DNA from: Bemisia tabaci
Taxonomy: Eukaryota; Arthropoda; Insecta; Hemiptera; Aleyrodidae
Length of the DNA stretch: 64,000 nt
NCBI RefSeq assembly: GCF_918797505.1
Contig: NC_092802.1
Location: 13,349,480 to 13,413,479, forward strand
Reading direction: 5' to 3'
Shown here: positions 20,484 to 33,081 of the stretch, piece after piece
Position numbering within the stretch: the stretch's first letter is position 1
How the letters are laid out: every line of letters starts with the position of its first letter
Program-made: the position numbers and the translations under genes
The notes under the pieces: generated by a model
What the model saw: the letters and a program-made list of their open reading frames with translations, nothing else
The model's database searches: none
Told to the model about the DNA's origin: nothing

Positions 20484-21930
20484 GTGTATAGGTCAATAAA
20501 CGTACAGTGAGGTGACACTAAATCTAACCGCTATGTGAGGGCGCGTCGCAAACCCGGCGTTGTGGCCCGAGCGATGGCCAAAATCAGAGTGATCTGGCGT
20601 TCTGGCCAAGGGGATGATCAGCATGAAGAGAAAGGTGGCGAAGAAAGAGGTAGAGAAAGAATGCGAAGGTCGCGAAGTCGCGGACAAGGGTGCCGCCTGA
20701 CGCGGGGGTGAAAAGGTGGAAAGGTGCTAAAAGGAAAAGATGAATAGATGAATAGGTGAGCCAGAAGCTAGGCTGGTGAATAGAGATAGATATGGAAGAA
20801 GAAACATGGCATGGCACCGTACTATATGTATAGGTAGGAACACTATAGGTTGATAGAATGAATGAAAAGCCTTATCTTCTATTTGTTACCTTTGGCGTTC
20901 AAAAGTCAAAATTTTAGTTTTAATCAAGTTGATGCACTTTTCCTCTCTCCTTTCCTTCCTTTCCTTTCATAAATTTTAGACGGTTTTCTTCTCTCCAAGC
21001 GCGCATTTGTATGAAAGAGCATCTTTTGAAGTCATTTTTTCTTACACATGTAGGAGTAGAGCATGGTTACATCGCACGCTAACAAATGGATATGACTCTC
21101 AGTTTTGCCACGGCGCAAAATTTGCAGAAATTCTTCCCTACCTTCACGGTCTCCGTAAGAAACATACTATTTTAAAGCTTTCCGCTTCAAAAACAAATAC
21201 CACGGCACAGGTGAACATTTCATAAGAGGCGTCGCGTGGTTTCTTCCAACTCTGGCGCTCTAGAATGCAACGCAATACTCAACATGGCCGACGCCAACCC
21301 GCCAAAATTCACGTGACTTAGACCTAGAATTGTATCAACCGGCTTACTTACATTTACATGTTCCTTGCGTTGATTAATACCATGGTGCTTCCTCACGATT
21401 TGCGCGCGGAAGCGTCAGCAATGTCACATGTGCCGTAGTTAGTATCGTTTTTAAAGCGAGAGGCTTAAAAAACAAGCAGGAAGCTCCAACGCATTGGCGT
21501 CGGAGAGCGGCTCTGGGGGCAGTAGTTGTAGTCAAGAATGAGGGCATAGACACATTTTGTCATTGATGTACAATCCGACAACTGTCGATTCATGTTTTGT
21601 AACTTAGCAGATTTACGTAGCCGGTGTATAAATGTGTATTGGGCTTTGATATGGCGAATACATGGCATTATCACTTGTTGTATACTTTTAATTTTGAAAG
21701 CTCTTTGGAGGTCCGCTTCCTAAAAAATCTCTGGTTGATAAGTCGTTTAGCGAGGCTGCAAAAAATTTGCATTTTTATATCTGAAAGTGTAGGTATTGGT
21801 TTTTTGTATAATTGTTTTTTTGGATTGCTGGAAAAGTAACGCATACTTCTATAATTTAGGACTGAGTCAGGGAAATATAAGGTTCGTTAAATAGTAAATA
21901 TTCCTAGTACCGTGTGACACTATTGTTAAC
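20484..21930. other. No gene recognised
   Basis: 20500-20800 is slightly GC-richer with G-rich plus strand (GGTGAAAAGGTGG phrases). The rest is AT-rich. Frames at 20493, 21007 and 21624 resemble nothing known. Confidence 0.4.
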
Positions 21931-21939
21931 GAAAAGTTT

Positions 21940-22186
21940 TTGCAACTTGTCAAAGAGGTTGTTGAATGATCTTCGAATAACTTTTGATGAGCTAGAGGTA
22001 ATGGTTCTATCTGCAGCTCGTGGACTTCTGTACGATATTGTCCAGAATCATCTAAATTTTCAAAAAGTGTCCGCTTGTTCGATACCCAATTTGCTCATTC
22101 ATGCATACAAGGAGAAGCGCATGAAAGCTTTAGCAGACATTTTGGAGATGAATCAAGAATTAGATGAAGAATTTATGACTTAAATC
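21940..22186 (+). pseudogene. Mariner-type transposase fragment
   Basis: The frame 21914-22183 has, from about its residue 13, the order seen in mariner transposases just before the first catalytic aspartate: a helix-turn-helix with YDIVQNHLNFQKVSA, then the basic KEKRMKAL turn and a leucine/glutamate stretch, ending DEEFMT. The DDE catalytic core that should follow is absent; a stop comes at once. About 45 bp of its start recurs inverted at 22248-22296, so the locus is rearranged. A relic, not a working gene. Confidence 0.55.
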
Positions 22187-22750
22187 ACGGCACCTTAATC
22201 ACGGGATGACCTTAATTACGGCAACTATTTATTGTCCATGAGATGCAGATGGTTCCATTTCCCTAGCTCATCAAAAGGTATTCGAAGATCAATTTCATCA
22301 GCCACCCGTACGAACCACGTTTCTAGTGACCCGTACTTGCTTCGCACGTATGAAACATACAATCAGAGAAAACAGAATTCATCTTACAATAATCAATAAT
22401 CAGTAGGACATGAATCGTTGCGATGTATAATACGACATTATAATGCGGCATTACTATTGTAATTCATTTTAATGTTTAGGGGCATTATAAATCATTATTG
22501 CCACGTCGGAATGAAATGTTGTAGACTGAATTGAAAAGCATGTTGGCAAAATTTATTATAAAAATAGTATAACATGTAGGTACATAACATAAAGGTAATA
22601 CAAATTAAATGATTAGAGCGTGTATATTTCATTACATTATAGGTATATTACAATCATTTTTGTCATTGTTGGAAATTTTGATAGTTTGAATTTTGATAGT
22701 TGATAGTTGATAGTTTGAGAGTTGAAAATTTGGTTATTTTATTTAGTTAA
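22187..22750. other. AT-rich, with inverted piece of transposase relic
   Basis: 22248-22296 is the reverse of the start of the transposase relic. A TTGATAGTT microrepeat lies at 22676-22720. Nothing coding. Confidence 0.4.
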
Positions 22751-22905
22751 GGTGATTCGATAGACGCCATATTTTGTGTCAGAATGGCATGCGACTTTTC
22801 CATCAATTGGTTCCATTTTTTCATTTACTCATCATTTTTCTCCAATTTTAAGTTTCGCAATTCTGTTTTCAGGAGACTAAAGCACTCACTTATCAATTTG
22901 TATAT
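22751..22905 (+). mobile_element. TTAA-flanked foldback (family I), left half
   Basis: GGTGATTCGATAGACGCCAT follows TTAA at 22747-22750 and matches the left arm of 33082-33523. The right half is missing. Confidence 0.65.
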
Positions 22906-24908
22906 TTATATTGAGTTAAGGGTAGAGACGTATTCCTCACCGGAATTGAGGAATGGAGGTGTTACAGTATGTCCGGCATTAGGTTCCATTTCGACATCAG
23001 CGACGATCAACGCTGCGATACTGGAAGCCAGTCTTCCGATATTAAATCCCTAGCGGGGAAGAAAAAAAATGCCTAGATTTCGCTAAAAATCCCTAAATCC
23101 CCAGATTTGCTCAAATATACTTAAAAAATCCCTAGATTTTGCAAAAAGCGCCATTTTTTTATGAAGAATCATGATGTCATTCGATGTAGCGATTTGCAAT
23201 ATTTATATCTGATTGGCTCGTTTGAATTTTGGCGCTCTCTGAAAGCAGTGCTAATCCAGACCAATAAAATGAAAGAATATTAGTTGATTTCTTATTATTA
23301 ACAGGTTGAATGCAGTTGAATGTCAAGTACATCGAAGGACACAATCGTTTTAATTTCCGGCTTATTTGCGGGGAAAATAGTGTTGCCAAAAAGGCCTACA
23401 AAATATAGATGAAAAAATGTTTTCGATTGTCGAAGCTATAATTGAGGTTAAAAAGTTGATTTTTGGTAACTTTACCTCATCAAAAAAAAATCCCTAGATT
23501 TCCTGAAAAATCCCTAAATCCCTGGAAATTCCGGAAAATCCCTAAATCTAGGAATAAACCCTTAGACATCGGATGGCTGTTGGAAGCATTAGAGTCAACA
23601 TTTGAAACGCTGCTGCAGAATTTGCCGGGAGTATAATCGAGTGTTGAAAGTCAGTAGAATTGAACAATGTAATAATTGCTTTCCGAAATAAGCGTTATAA
23701 TAAAAAAACAACGAATCTGAACTGTTAATACTGGAACACACCTTCTGTAAATGTACCTTGCGAGAGATAAGTAAAAAAATAGATGTACTGGAGGAGAAGT
23801 GCTTCTCCACAGAGTTTGCAGAAGGAAAAAAAATGCCCAAATTTACTTACTTCAGCATTTTCGGCAAAATCACTGCAATTTCCGAACCTTTTTCTGGCCA
23901 GGGGCCAAAATTAAATGATTATGAAGGGCCACTTAGATGTTGTAGATAAAAATAGGACTGTTGAAAAAGTCGCCGTTTTCAATAAATATGTTCCCGGAAT
24001 GGAAGAGTTAGGTTAAAAAATTTAGAGTTAAAAAATTCCCATGAGCCGAGTGCCGTAGGTTAAGGGCCCGTTCGCCAAAACTAATCGGAACTGTATGAAT
24101 GAATTGCTCCTTTTAAAAATCAAAACAATATCGAATTGCGATATATTACACAGTTAAGATAGGGCTATGTCCTGTCGTAAGCGGCGACATACAGTCGATA
24201 TCATTTCAATAATCGCCCCAATGGCCACGATAGTTGTTAGACGTTTACGGTTTCCCTGGTAACCTTTGTTTGCTATCAGCTGATATCGAGTAAATGACTA
24301 GGAAGCTCCAACCCAGTGGTTAAAGCTTCCTTAACCGCGAAAACTTTCAAATTCAAATTTTCAAATTTTGAACGTAAAGTACATTTTTTCCATCACGAGA
24401 TAAAAGCACAAACAAGTTTTGAATTGTTGACTGTATCACCATGATTCCAAAAATACAATACACAACATAGCATTGACTAACAATAAAACAGTATGCAATA
24501 AAATAAAGTCATGACAAGGAACATAGCCGAAAATGGCGCCGATTCCCATCAACCAACGCGCGGTCTCTACAATGTAACATGCTGCATTGATACTCCCCAG
24601 CTGGGACCGTCCGGAATAGCAGCTCTAGTGCAAGCACCAGAGCCGCTAAAATGCATATTTCTTATGGATGTCATGAATTAGTAGTGTACATATATTTTAG
24701 ACTCTCCTGCTGCGATCATCGTGATTCTTTTTCGTGAGCCATTTTCTGTAAGAAATAATGCTCCTTTTTGCTTTAGCTGAAATTTCAACAGGTCCATTGC
24801 ACACGTGCATTCTCGTAAAAATTGCATTGTTTGAGTCATTACATTGTTGAGCATGCTGGTGCGCAAGGGTTGGATGGAACTACTTTTACGGAACGTTTAC
24901 CTGTGCCG
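22906..24908. other. No gene recognised; AATCCCTAGATTT repeats
   Basis: Phrases such as AAAAATCCCTAGATTT recur at 23085-23150 and 23490-23570, possibly two edges of one degraded repeat. The frame 22784-23053 runs through repeat DNA. Confidence 0.4.
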
Positions 24909-24910
24909 TA

Positions 24911-25149
24911 CACTGAAAAAAAGATTGGTAGAATTTACCATTCCTTCACGCTGTATTTTACACAGCGTTAATCCAGAGTCAATTCTACCAGAGGAAAGGT
25001 AAACGTCACTTTATACTGGTACAGGTAGAATTCCTCTGGCAGAATCGACTTGAAGATTGGTAGACTTTACCATTCCTTCACGCTGTGTGAAATACAGCGT
25101 GAAGGAATGGTAAATTCTATACCAATCTTGTTTTTTTTTTTTTTCAGTG
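24911..25149. mobile_element. Foldback MITE (family C)
   Basis: CACTGAAAAAAAGATTGGTA at the left and a T-run plus CAGTG at the right. The internal phrase ATTCCTTCACGCTGT and its inverse ACAGCGTGAAGGAAT form several hairpins. Preceded by TA. Related to 40889-41290 and 63199-63315. Confidence 0.8.
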
Positions 25150-26022
25150 CAGTATCGTTTTTGAAGCGGGAAGCTGAAAAAACGCATATTTCCCAGCACA
25201 GATGGTGAAGTTAGGAGTGTATTCGAGAATTTCCCGATGCGTTTACCGTGGTTTTTAAGCTTTTTTCTAATACAGTTTTTTTGCAGAAGTTGAAGTTTGC
25301 AAGAGGCCCGTTAGTTTTACTCGAGCAACTTCAAATTCGTCCGACTCCATTGGCTATCGATACAGTCTGCTACCGTCGCGTGGCTTCCTCCGGGGACTCG
25401 AGTCCGGTGAAATGCAGGCCCGCGACGACACTTGACGGTAACAAGCTGAGTGCGACATGCGGGGGCCGGCGGGGGGGGGGGGGGGCACTGAAGCCAATGC
25501 ATTTGGTCTTGCGTGAAACCTCTCCCGGACCCACTTTCCCCTCCCCCGCTACACATTCCGGCCCGTCCCGACGCGGCGTCCGGACATTGACGGATTACGG
25601 ACGGAAAAGGTACGCTCGAGTTAACCTTTTTCTCATTGACAAAATGACCGAAAAGACTTTGTCCGAGCTGAAGCTTAGCCCTGTTGCCGTAGTCGGTTTT
25701 TCAGGTTGCTCTGACGTCCAGCAACGTGTTTCTGACATCTTACCGAGGAAAGGAGCCAACATAAATTGACTACAGTTTGAAATTTGACCTCATTTCACAA
25801 TACTGCAGTGCAACGCAAAAATGCCGTAAACGCCATTTTAAATTTTTTGGAAACAATGTATCATAACAGAAGAACTTGTGAACCTTGGGACAATGTTTTT
25901 ACAGAATTTTTTCGCAAATACTATCACGAACTTAACCTAAAAATTTGAGGTGCATGAGTAAAACACTTTTTATTTCTTAAAGAGTTAAGTTCTAAAAAAT
26001 GAGGGAATTCGTTGGTGGATTT
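25150..26022. other. GC-rich block with G-run; no supported gene
   Basis: 25360-25700 is GC-rich with a G-run near 25470. The 173-residue plus frame 25248-25769 spans it, but amino-acid composition follows the base composition and no family is recognisable. An unrecognised exon cannot be excluded. Confidence 0.3.
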
Positions 26023-26047
26023 ACGGCGTTCTTGCTTAGCACGGCGG
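26023..26047. mobile_element. MITE family A, 3' end fragment
   Basis: ACGGCGTTCTTGCTTAGCAC followed by GGCGG. It is followed at 26046-26120 by a stretch resembling 50640-50700 (GCTATTTCTGG, ATGCCATTGGTTT). Confidence 0.5.
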
Positions 26048-27639
26048 CAAAGTAAGAAGCCGCTATTTCTGGCTCATTTTAGGAACAACATGTATGCCAT
26101 TGGTTTTCATTTAATAAATAAAGCTATAGGCAAAGCAGACATGGGGAGTATGGAGCAATCCTATCGGTTAAAATGGTTTGGATACTATAGACCAAGGGAG
26201 ACAATAATGGACTAACAATAGGATCTCTCATGGGTCGCCGTGAGTTAGTCTATTATCTACCTTCTTTGTCCATTGCAGCCACCCACTTCGACTAATAGGA
26301 GCCAATCATATCTCTTTTGCCCTTTCTGTTTATATCTTTGTCTATAAATGTCTACGATCATCCCGCTGGTAATAGTTCTTCGGCACCTATTGTTGACTCT
26401 GACTCTACTATATAGTTCTCCGGTTCCAGTTCTCACACTACCTTAGAACAGACTCAAGGAAGTTAAAAACTCCAGCATAAAGGTTTTTATACAGTGAAAA
26501 AGAATAAAATAAGTTCATAAGAAACTGAATCACGAAGAATCAATCAAATCTTAAATGTTCCACCGACGCTTTGCAATACCGTGACGTCTGCGGCACGATC
26601 CTGGAAAATCGCCTTCAAATACGCGGTTATACTACATGGTTACACGGGACCACGAATAGTTGCATGGCTGGAATCAAGGTGGGTTTTGCAGGGGCGGATG
26701 TAGAGATGACTTGAATCTGAACCTATTCACAACTGTGCTACCAAAAAGAGCCCTGAGCTGAATGATTCAAACAGTTCACCAAAAATTCTCCTAATTTGTG
26801 AAAAAAAGATGAAATAAAAAATGAGCATTATAAGACAGCAGTAAATTTATAAAAATATACGGCCTTTGAGACAAATATGATGATTACGACGAAATAAGGA
26901 GGGGGAAAAATTTAAAACTTTTTTAATCATATTCGAGAAAATGTTTGTCAAATCGTTTATTCATTCAGAGTTTCTTACGTTTTTTTCTGAACCAACCTGG
27001 TGATCAGCGACAAAGAAAAATTTCCAACGAACGCGAAAAATTTGACAAAAATTTTACAAACCACACAATTTGGCCCCAAGAGTTGTAAACTTTAATTATA
27101 CGTCCATTTAGATTTTCGCGTGATTTTCCTCGGAAAAAGTCTATTCAATTGGCTATATATACCTTGCTTCCGACGGACTCATTGTCAATAATCATCCAAG
27201 AGACACTTCGAAACTGATGGGTGGATGATTAATACTTGAAGAATTTTACCTTTCACAATATAAAAATGCATTTAACGCTAGCTGAGACAGAGGTGAGTGC
27301 TATGTTTTGCATCCTTAACGGTTACGTTGTGAACAAAACACATTGTAGTGAGAAATCGGCAGAAAATGATACTATTTTACTCAAAACAGCAATCTTGCGG
27401 ACTGATGAGGACTTACTGTCATTCCGTTTTAAGGGCCGTAAATTGTTGCGCGTTTACTGCTCGATCTGACAATGATCGCGATTCGAGAAGTTTCTGCCCC
27501 CGCCCCTGCCGAACTTATTCCGATTCGAGACATGCAACTATTCGTGGTCCGGTGTAACCTTGTAATATACCCTCGTATTTGAAGGCGATTTTCCTAAAAT
27601 TGTGCCTCAAATGATAAGCTATTGTAAAGCATTATTTAA
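26048..27639. other. No gene recognised
   Basis: AT-rich. Short plus frames (26012, 27236, 27348) are unsupported. Contains a repeat fragment shared with the 50.6-kb region. Confidence 0.4.
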
Positions 27640-27779
27640 AATGATTCTTTAGGCTGATGCGCAGGGGCTATCGTCATTTTTATGGCTAAAAATATACACA
27701 ATCTGCCGGGATTCTTGACATAATCGATGCGATACATCGCACGTCAGTTCGACCCCGCCAGAAACCGTGACGAATCACC
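27640..27779 (-). mobile_element. TTAA-type element end (family J)
   Basis: Ends GACGAATCACC followed by TTAA (27780-27783). The same sequence in the other orientation occurs at 52539-52680 (GGTGATTCGT, GGGGCTATCGTC inverted). The terminus resembles family I but the interior differs. Confidence 0.6.
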
Positions 27780-27783
27780 TTAA

Positions 27784-28966
27784 GGAAAAAATGAAATTTG
27801 GCAGACGCGGTAGGTTTTCCTCCTAAGCGATACGATTAGGTCGGGAGAAAGTGTTGATCTCGACGTCGGCTCCTGGGTGGCTCAAGTGAAAAAGTGGCCG
27901 GAATAAAATTACATTCAGATTTACCCGATATTCACCCTCGTTCATCTTCCGCGGAGAAAGCTTTGAGCCCGCCGGGGATAACCTCCGGGGTGCTTTTCGG
28001 TCACCGAAACTTTTCCTCCTGATCTTTCGCTCCGCCGCGGCGCGAATCGAATTTGTTCGTTTAACACTGCCGCACTGAGGAAGAACGCCATATGAACATT
28101 TGAATGTTGCCGAATCTCTAATGATAGTGGATGAATTTCCCGGGGAACTTATGGAAATTAGACAAATTTAACCGGAATGGAGAATTTGCACACAAGAAAT
28201 GTATTGCCTCATGTGAGAGTGCTTAATGAGCTGAGTTCGCAGTATTTTTCATACTTTTTTTCTGACATGAGAAATTGGAGAAAAATTGATTTAAAAGTGA
28301 GAAAATGTGTCTTTTTATGACGTCATCTGGCGGCATTTTCCATAAAAACTTATGTATTGTAGCAGATTAGGTTATTCTGTCACATCTCCTCCAAAAATTA
28401 TTCAATTTAGAAACAAGGATATCCTCGTACTCAGTTTTCCCAGTGGTACCATTTTAAAGATGATATTCACAAAATGTTAGACACCTGCAGATTCTCCATT
28501 AGCCTAGCTGCTTTAAATTTGCCTAACTTTCTCTATTTTGTGTATATTTTAAAATTATTTCAACTCATGAGCACTCGATCAACAGGAAGCGTTCTTTGAT
28601 TTTAACCTGCCTATTAAAAATCGACCCTTCGGCCCTTGACTTGACCCTTGGATTTAAAGTTGAAGTTATTAAAAAGTTTTTAAAAGTGATTTCACGGGGA
28701 ATACGAAAACAAAGCTGTTTCAGTCTATCAGTGCCATTGCTAGCCTTTGTAACAATTCAATTTGAACCCTCATAACATCATTAACAAATCGAATAATTGC
28801 CGTAAGTATTGACGAGGTACTTTTGAGAGTGCTAGAAAGTGTTCAGCATCGAAAGCTATAAATCCATTTTTTTTTAAGACTTTGAACGGTTTTTTCGGGG
28901 TTCTGATCAACTTAAGTTTCATTTTTAAAGTACATCTTGCTGCGACTCATAACAACTATAATTATA
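27784..28966. other. No gene; family A 5' end at 28067
   Basis: 27800-28060 is moderately GC-rich. 28067-28115 is the first ~50 bp of a family A MITE (CTGCCGCACTGAGGAAGAAC). The rest is AT-rich and unassigned; TGACGTCA occurs near 28319. Confidence 0.45.
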
Positions 28967-29209
28967 CTGCCATACTAAGGAAGAACGCCGTATGAACATT
29001 CGAGAGTTGCCAAATTTCCTCGTATAAAACATGTATGATTGAGGAAAGTAATAGAAAAGTAATTCCTTGAAAGTTTCAGTTATTTTAGATTAAATTGCGT
29101 CTGAAAATGTTTAAGGGAAATATTTATAAATTCTCAGTACATTCTAATGTAATAAAAGGAGTATGATCACGTCTGAAGGTTCATACAACGTTTTTCCTTA
29201 GCAAGGCGG
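28967..29209. mobile_element. MITE family A, complete
   Basis: CTGCCATACTAAGGAAGAAC to TTTTTCCTTAGCAAGGCGG, with TA on each side, consistent with Tc1/mariner-type target use. Confidence 0.8.
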
Positions 29210-29822
29210 TATAGTGCGTTATATTCGGCAACACCAACATTTCCATACGGCAGTCTTTCCGTGAAAGGCGAGAAGAAAGCGAGATTCGTGGACTTTGAGG
29301 AATTCGGGGAAAAGCCAGGTAGCTTTTGATGGAGTCCCGGTCGTTCGCGCTTAACCTATTTAAATCAAGTGGATGGTCGAAAAGGCCCATAAATTGTGTT
29401 CCACTTGGATTGTACACATTCTTCAAGAAGAAAGGAACCATTCAAAGGCCTGTCACTGGGGCATGCTGAAAAAGAGAGTTCAGTCTAGCTTGTGAAACGG
29501 ACACGTTTCGTTCAGCGTTGATATTGTACTATTCGGTTCGCCGGAAAACATTCGATTTGTGTGGCTAAAGATTTAGAAATTTTTAACTCAAAAATTTCCC
29601 CTTTAGGGCAAGCAAAATTTTGTTATAATTCAAAATGAAAAGTTTTCTTAAATTATTTTTTGGAGTGATTTTTTATGCGTGACAATCATGCGAGAAAGTT
29701 GCAAGCTTTACTCTACAGCTATATTATACACGATGACAAATGAGGGTGTGGATTCGGGCGACATGAATCGATCGAAAAATAATAACTTGAACCGGTCGAC
29801 ACCGATTTGATCGACCAAAATT
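29210..29822. other. No gene recognised
   Basis: AT-rich. The minus frame 29181-29441 begins within a MITE and shows no family. Confidence 0.4.
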
Positions 29823-30003
29823 CGATCGATTCACGGGTTTGTCGATTGGCCCTTGGATTCTGTCGTTCGATTCGTGGGTTTTCCGATCATCTCACGGGTT
29901 TGTTGACCAATTCAAGGGTTTTTCGATCTATTCACGAACTTGCCGATAGATGCATGGATTTGTCGGTCTATTCTCGGGTTTATCGACCAACTCACGGCTA
30001 TCG
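29823..30003 (+). repeat. Degenerate 20-bp minisatellite, about nine units
   Basis: Units start at 29823, 29843, 29864, 29884, 29904, 29924, 29944, 29964 and 29984. The consensus is CGATCNATTCACGGGTTTGT. Period 20 means the reading frame rotates, so the frame 29807-30049 is not a repeat protein. Confidence 0.8.
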
Positions 30004-30722
30004 ATTGAATCTGTGTCGATCGAATCACGTCGATCAGTTAACGATTTAATTTTCCGATCGATTAGTGTCGATTGAGCCCATACCCTCCGCTGACAAATGG
30101 ATCTATAAAATCATCATCTATGATATTTTCGTTTTTAAATGTCGGGAAAAAAGATCTCCGTATACGGAAGGGCACGCGAAACGTAAACTGGGAACGGAAT
30201 AGGAACTTTGATCGCTGGCAGCGCTTCAGATATTTTTTCCTACCTCTGTGAACCCTCCCCCCCCCCCCCCCCCTTGAATGCAAATGAGACCGCCGCGGCG
30301 CTAAAGCGTTAAAATATTATCACGCTGATTCTACGGTTACGCTTCTTGTTGAATAAGTAATTAACCCCCACCCCCAACCCCCGCCCCCAACCCCCCCCCC
30401 CCCCAGTACCAGAATCCCTACAGTGGGATCTCGAGTTCGCACGTTCGGTTTTTGATCTTCCTGAGTTTCCATCCCCCTCGCCTCTCCCGATGCACCCCTC
30501 CATTCCTTCCCAATTTAACAATGCATTAAATTCACACTTATTTCGACAAAAAACACGTTACTCTACGACTGACCGGCATGCTGCAAATGTGTCTGGATGC
30601 GATTTGGAGTTCGTTTGAAAATCGACTTACGCTCTTTCTACGTTGGAGCGATAATTTTGCAACCAACTACGGAGTACGTTTTGAAGGTATGACCTTTTTT
30701 GCGATCAGTTAGTGTGCATCTA
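30004..30722. other. C-runs, no gene
   Basis: Long C-runs near 30256-30274 and 30396-30411 within C-rich DNA. The minus frames across them are glycine-rich artefacts. Confidence 0.5.
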
Positions 30723-31217
30723 CCTTCCTAAGGAAAAACGACGTATGAACCTTTACATATTGCCAAATTTTCTTTGATACTCTGAAAAAAATTATGGTAA
30801 CATCCACTATCTACTACCTCTACTTGACTCTCCCTTTGGCCTACTTGATTTTTCACACAGTAATACTATTTAGTGAAAAAACCATAATTATAGTGCTATT
30901 CACCAGAACTCGGGTGATACTTACCATAATATGGTAAATGGTACCGCAGATTCTAGTGTTAATAGTCATACTTGGATCACAGTGTTAGAGTATGGTAAAA
31001 TCTACCATATTTTTTTTCAGTGTAAAGCACACGATTTCAGGTAAGCTTGTGAATAATTTTCTTCTAATTGTTTGGATGATTTTGTTCGCAATTTGACCTA
31101 AAATGTGAGATAATGCCAAAGATAACCTTTTCATAATTTTTCAAAAAATGATGTTTTAACGAGGGAAATTTGGCAGCGTCAGAATGTTCATACGACGTTT
31201 CTCATTAGCACGTTGGC
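30723..31217. mobile_element. MITE family A split by a nested MITE
   Basis: Left part 30723-30779 (CTTCCTAAGGAAAAACGACG) and right part 31023-31217 (ending TTTCTCATTAGCACG) join perfectly if 30780-31022 and one TA are removed. The joined reading matches the other family A copies, for example 46906-47158. Confidence 0.8.
30780..31022. mobile_element. MITE family B nested in family A
   Basis: CTCTGAAAAAAATTATGG to TTTTTTTTCAGTG, with TA at 30778-30779 and 31023-31024. The nested position dates it after the family A copy. Confidence 0.85.
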
Positions 31218-32303
31218 CATCCCGTGGGCTTATGCTTGCCTGAGCGGAAAAGGGTGCCCGGTAGAGGATAAGCCTAAGCTGGTTTTATTAAAGCCAATTT
31301 AGAATAGCTCCAGGAACTTAAAACTGCACTCTGCTGCTTTAGCACTTCTCGTCGTTCGTAAACCTTGTTGGAGAGGAGGAATTCAATTTGACTTTAATAA
31401 ATGAAACAACCTAACATGGACCCTGCAATGTTTCAGCGCCTCTGTTGAGTTAAATTTCACGCGGAAGAGGTATGCGTTCTTTTTTATAGGCATACAAAAC
31501 GCGCCCTGCGCTCAAATTTGACAAATGTTCAAATTTATATTTTACGTACAAAAATTACGTATTCGCTGAATCACCTCGGTACGGTACATCAATGCTCCAG
31601 AAAAAATCATTAATTTTTCTAGATAGTACAAGAACAGGCCATATTATTTTATGGCTCCTTGTTATAAGAAGTGACCAATTATTTTTTTCAAATTAATGTG
31701 AATTTGCATTTGATTAAAAGAACATTGTTTTTGGATGGAGAAAATTCGTTTGTATTTACAGGATTTTCTTTTTGCAGTGAGATAATTTCTGTTTAAATTA
31801 AATGCAATCGAACTTTGTCACGATGAAAAATTTGAATAAAAGAATACTCGCTCGATTTATTAAAAAAATCGTCAAAAAAAATTCATTTTAAAGAAAAAGT
31901 TTACGCACCTCAAATATCGCCATTAAATCAAAGAAAAGTCGGTTTACTTTAAAAAATCGTTTTTTAAAATTTTTTTGGGCCTGTTCATTGAAATGAATGT
32001 CTCATGAATGCTGTTTCCATTGTGCTATAAATTGAGAAATGGCTGTAAAAACTATATGGAAACTGAGTATTTTGGAGTGTATTTTACAGACACTTCAGAT
32101 CAGTACAACGAAGTATTCCTGCATTATTGGTTTTCAAGAATCTGCTCACTTTGGTAAATCTCATGCGTACAAAAAATCTATTTTGTAACTGACACAACTA
32201 ACTTAATGCTTTAACGCTCATATTTTAATGTTATCCTAACCTTTTTTTTAGTTCTCTGAATGTGCACTCATCGTGTACGGTTCTCCAAGACTTCACTTCT
32301 TAA
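31218..32303. other. No gene recognised
   Basis: AT-rich DNA with A/T runs. No frame over 60 residues supported. Confidence 0.4.
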
Positions 32304-32717
32304 ACGGGGGCGTGTCGTGATTTCACGGGGAAAAAGTGCAAGGGGTTATCCCCTAAAATTGTGGTACTACCCCAATTTGTTGGATGATATGGACATTTCT
32401 AATTAATTGTGGTAGTATCGCAACTCAAGTTGGGGTAGTACCACAACATTTGGGTTAGTAACCTAATTTATTGGGGTACTACCACGATTAATCGGGGTAT
32501 CACCACAATGTACCACGGGGTATGTCCATATTATCCAACAGTTGGGACTTAACCCCTACCTCTTTTTTTCCGTGTTGCGATATATGGATTGATCTGCCAT
32601 GTAAACAAATGGAAAATTATCGAAAAACAGGGTGTTCGCAACGAGCACCTTAATAATCGATTCTTTGCCAAAGCCTCTTTGGAAATATCGATAATCCATC
32701 ATTCATGTTCGCCACTA
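32304..32717 (+). mobile_element. hAT-type MITE (family E) split by a nested MITE
   Basis: The left end GGGGGCGTGTCGTGA and the remainder from TTGCGATATATGGATTG (32575) to TCGCCACTA are parts of family E separated by 32324-32574. The plus frame 32589-32801 is MITE sequence. Confidence 0.7.
32324..32574. mobile_element. MITE family F nested in family E
   Basis: Ends CACGGGGAAAAAGTG and CTTTTTTTCCGTG are inverted, with TT on each side. The interior is full of GTGGTACTACCCCAA-like inverted phrases. A truncated relative starts at 57140. Confidence 0.75.
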
Positions 32718-33077
32718 CCAAAGCTTCCTCGGATTTTCAATCAGAAAGGAAACCACTTAGGATACTCATCGCTTTTGCCTTGTGTAAAGTGTAAAGTTTG
32801 AAGTTTCGAGATGTGGCAAGGAAGGACAGGGAGGGATAATAACATGGCTACTAATAAACCAACCCCCGCGCACCGAAGTAATTAATTCCGAGTCAACTTG
32901 GCAGTTTTTCCCACCTTTGAATTTTAATTAGGATCATCCGGATCATCAGCTTAGGACTCCTCTTCTCCTCCTGCTCATCCTCAACGTCAAAAACTTTATG
33001 ACTTTGTTAACGCGGTTCCTGAACCTCGTCCAGTAACATTTATGCAGAAGGAGCGCGCGTCCATGCGTAGTAGGTCC
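32718..33077. other. No gene recognised
   Basis: Nothing beyond ordinary AT-rich sequence. Confidence 0.4.
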
Positions 33078-33081
33078 TTAA

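Noticed and set aside
25248..25769. 173-codon plus frame
   Set aside because: Crosses a GC-rich block with a G-run (poly-glycine); no recognisable family or promoter.
29807..30049. Repeat-protein-like frame
   Set aside because: Period of 20 bases is not a multiple of three, so no protein repeat is encoded.
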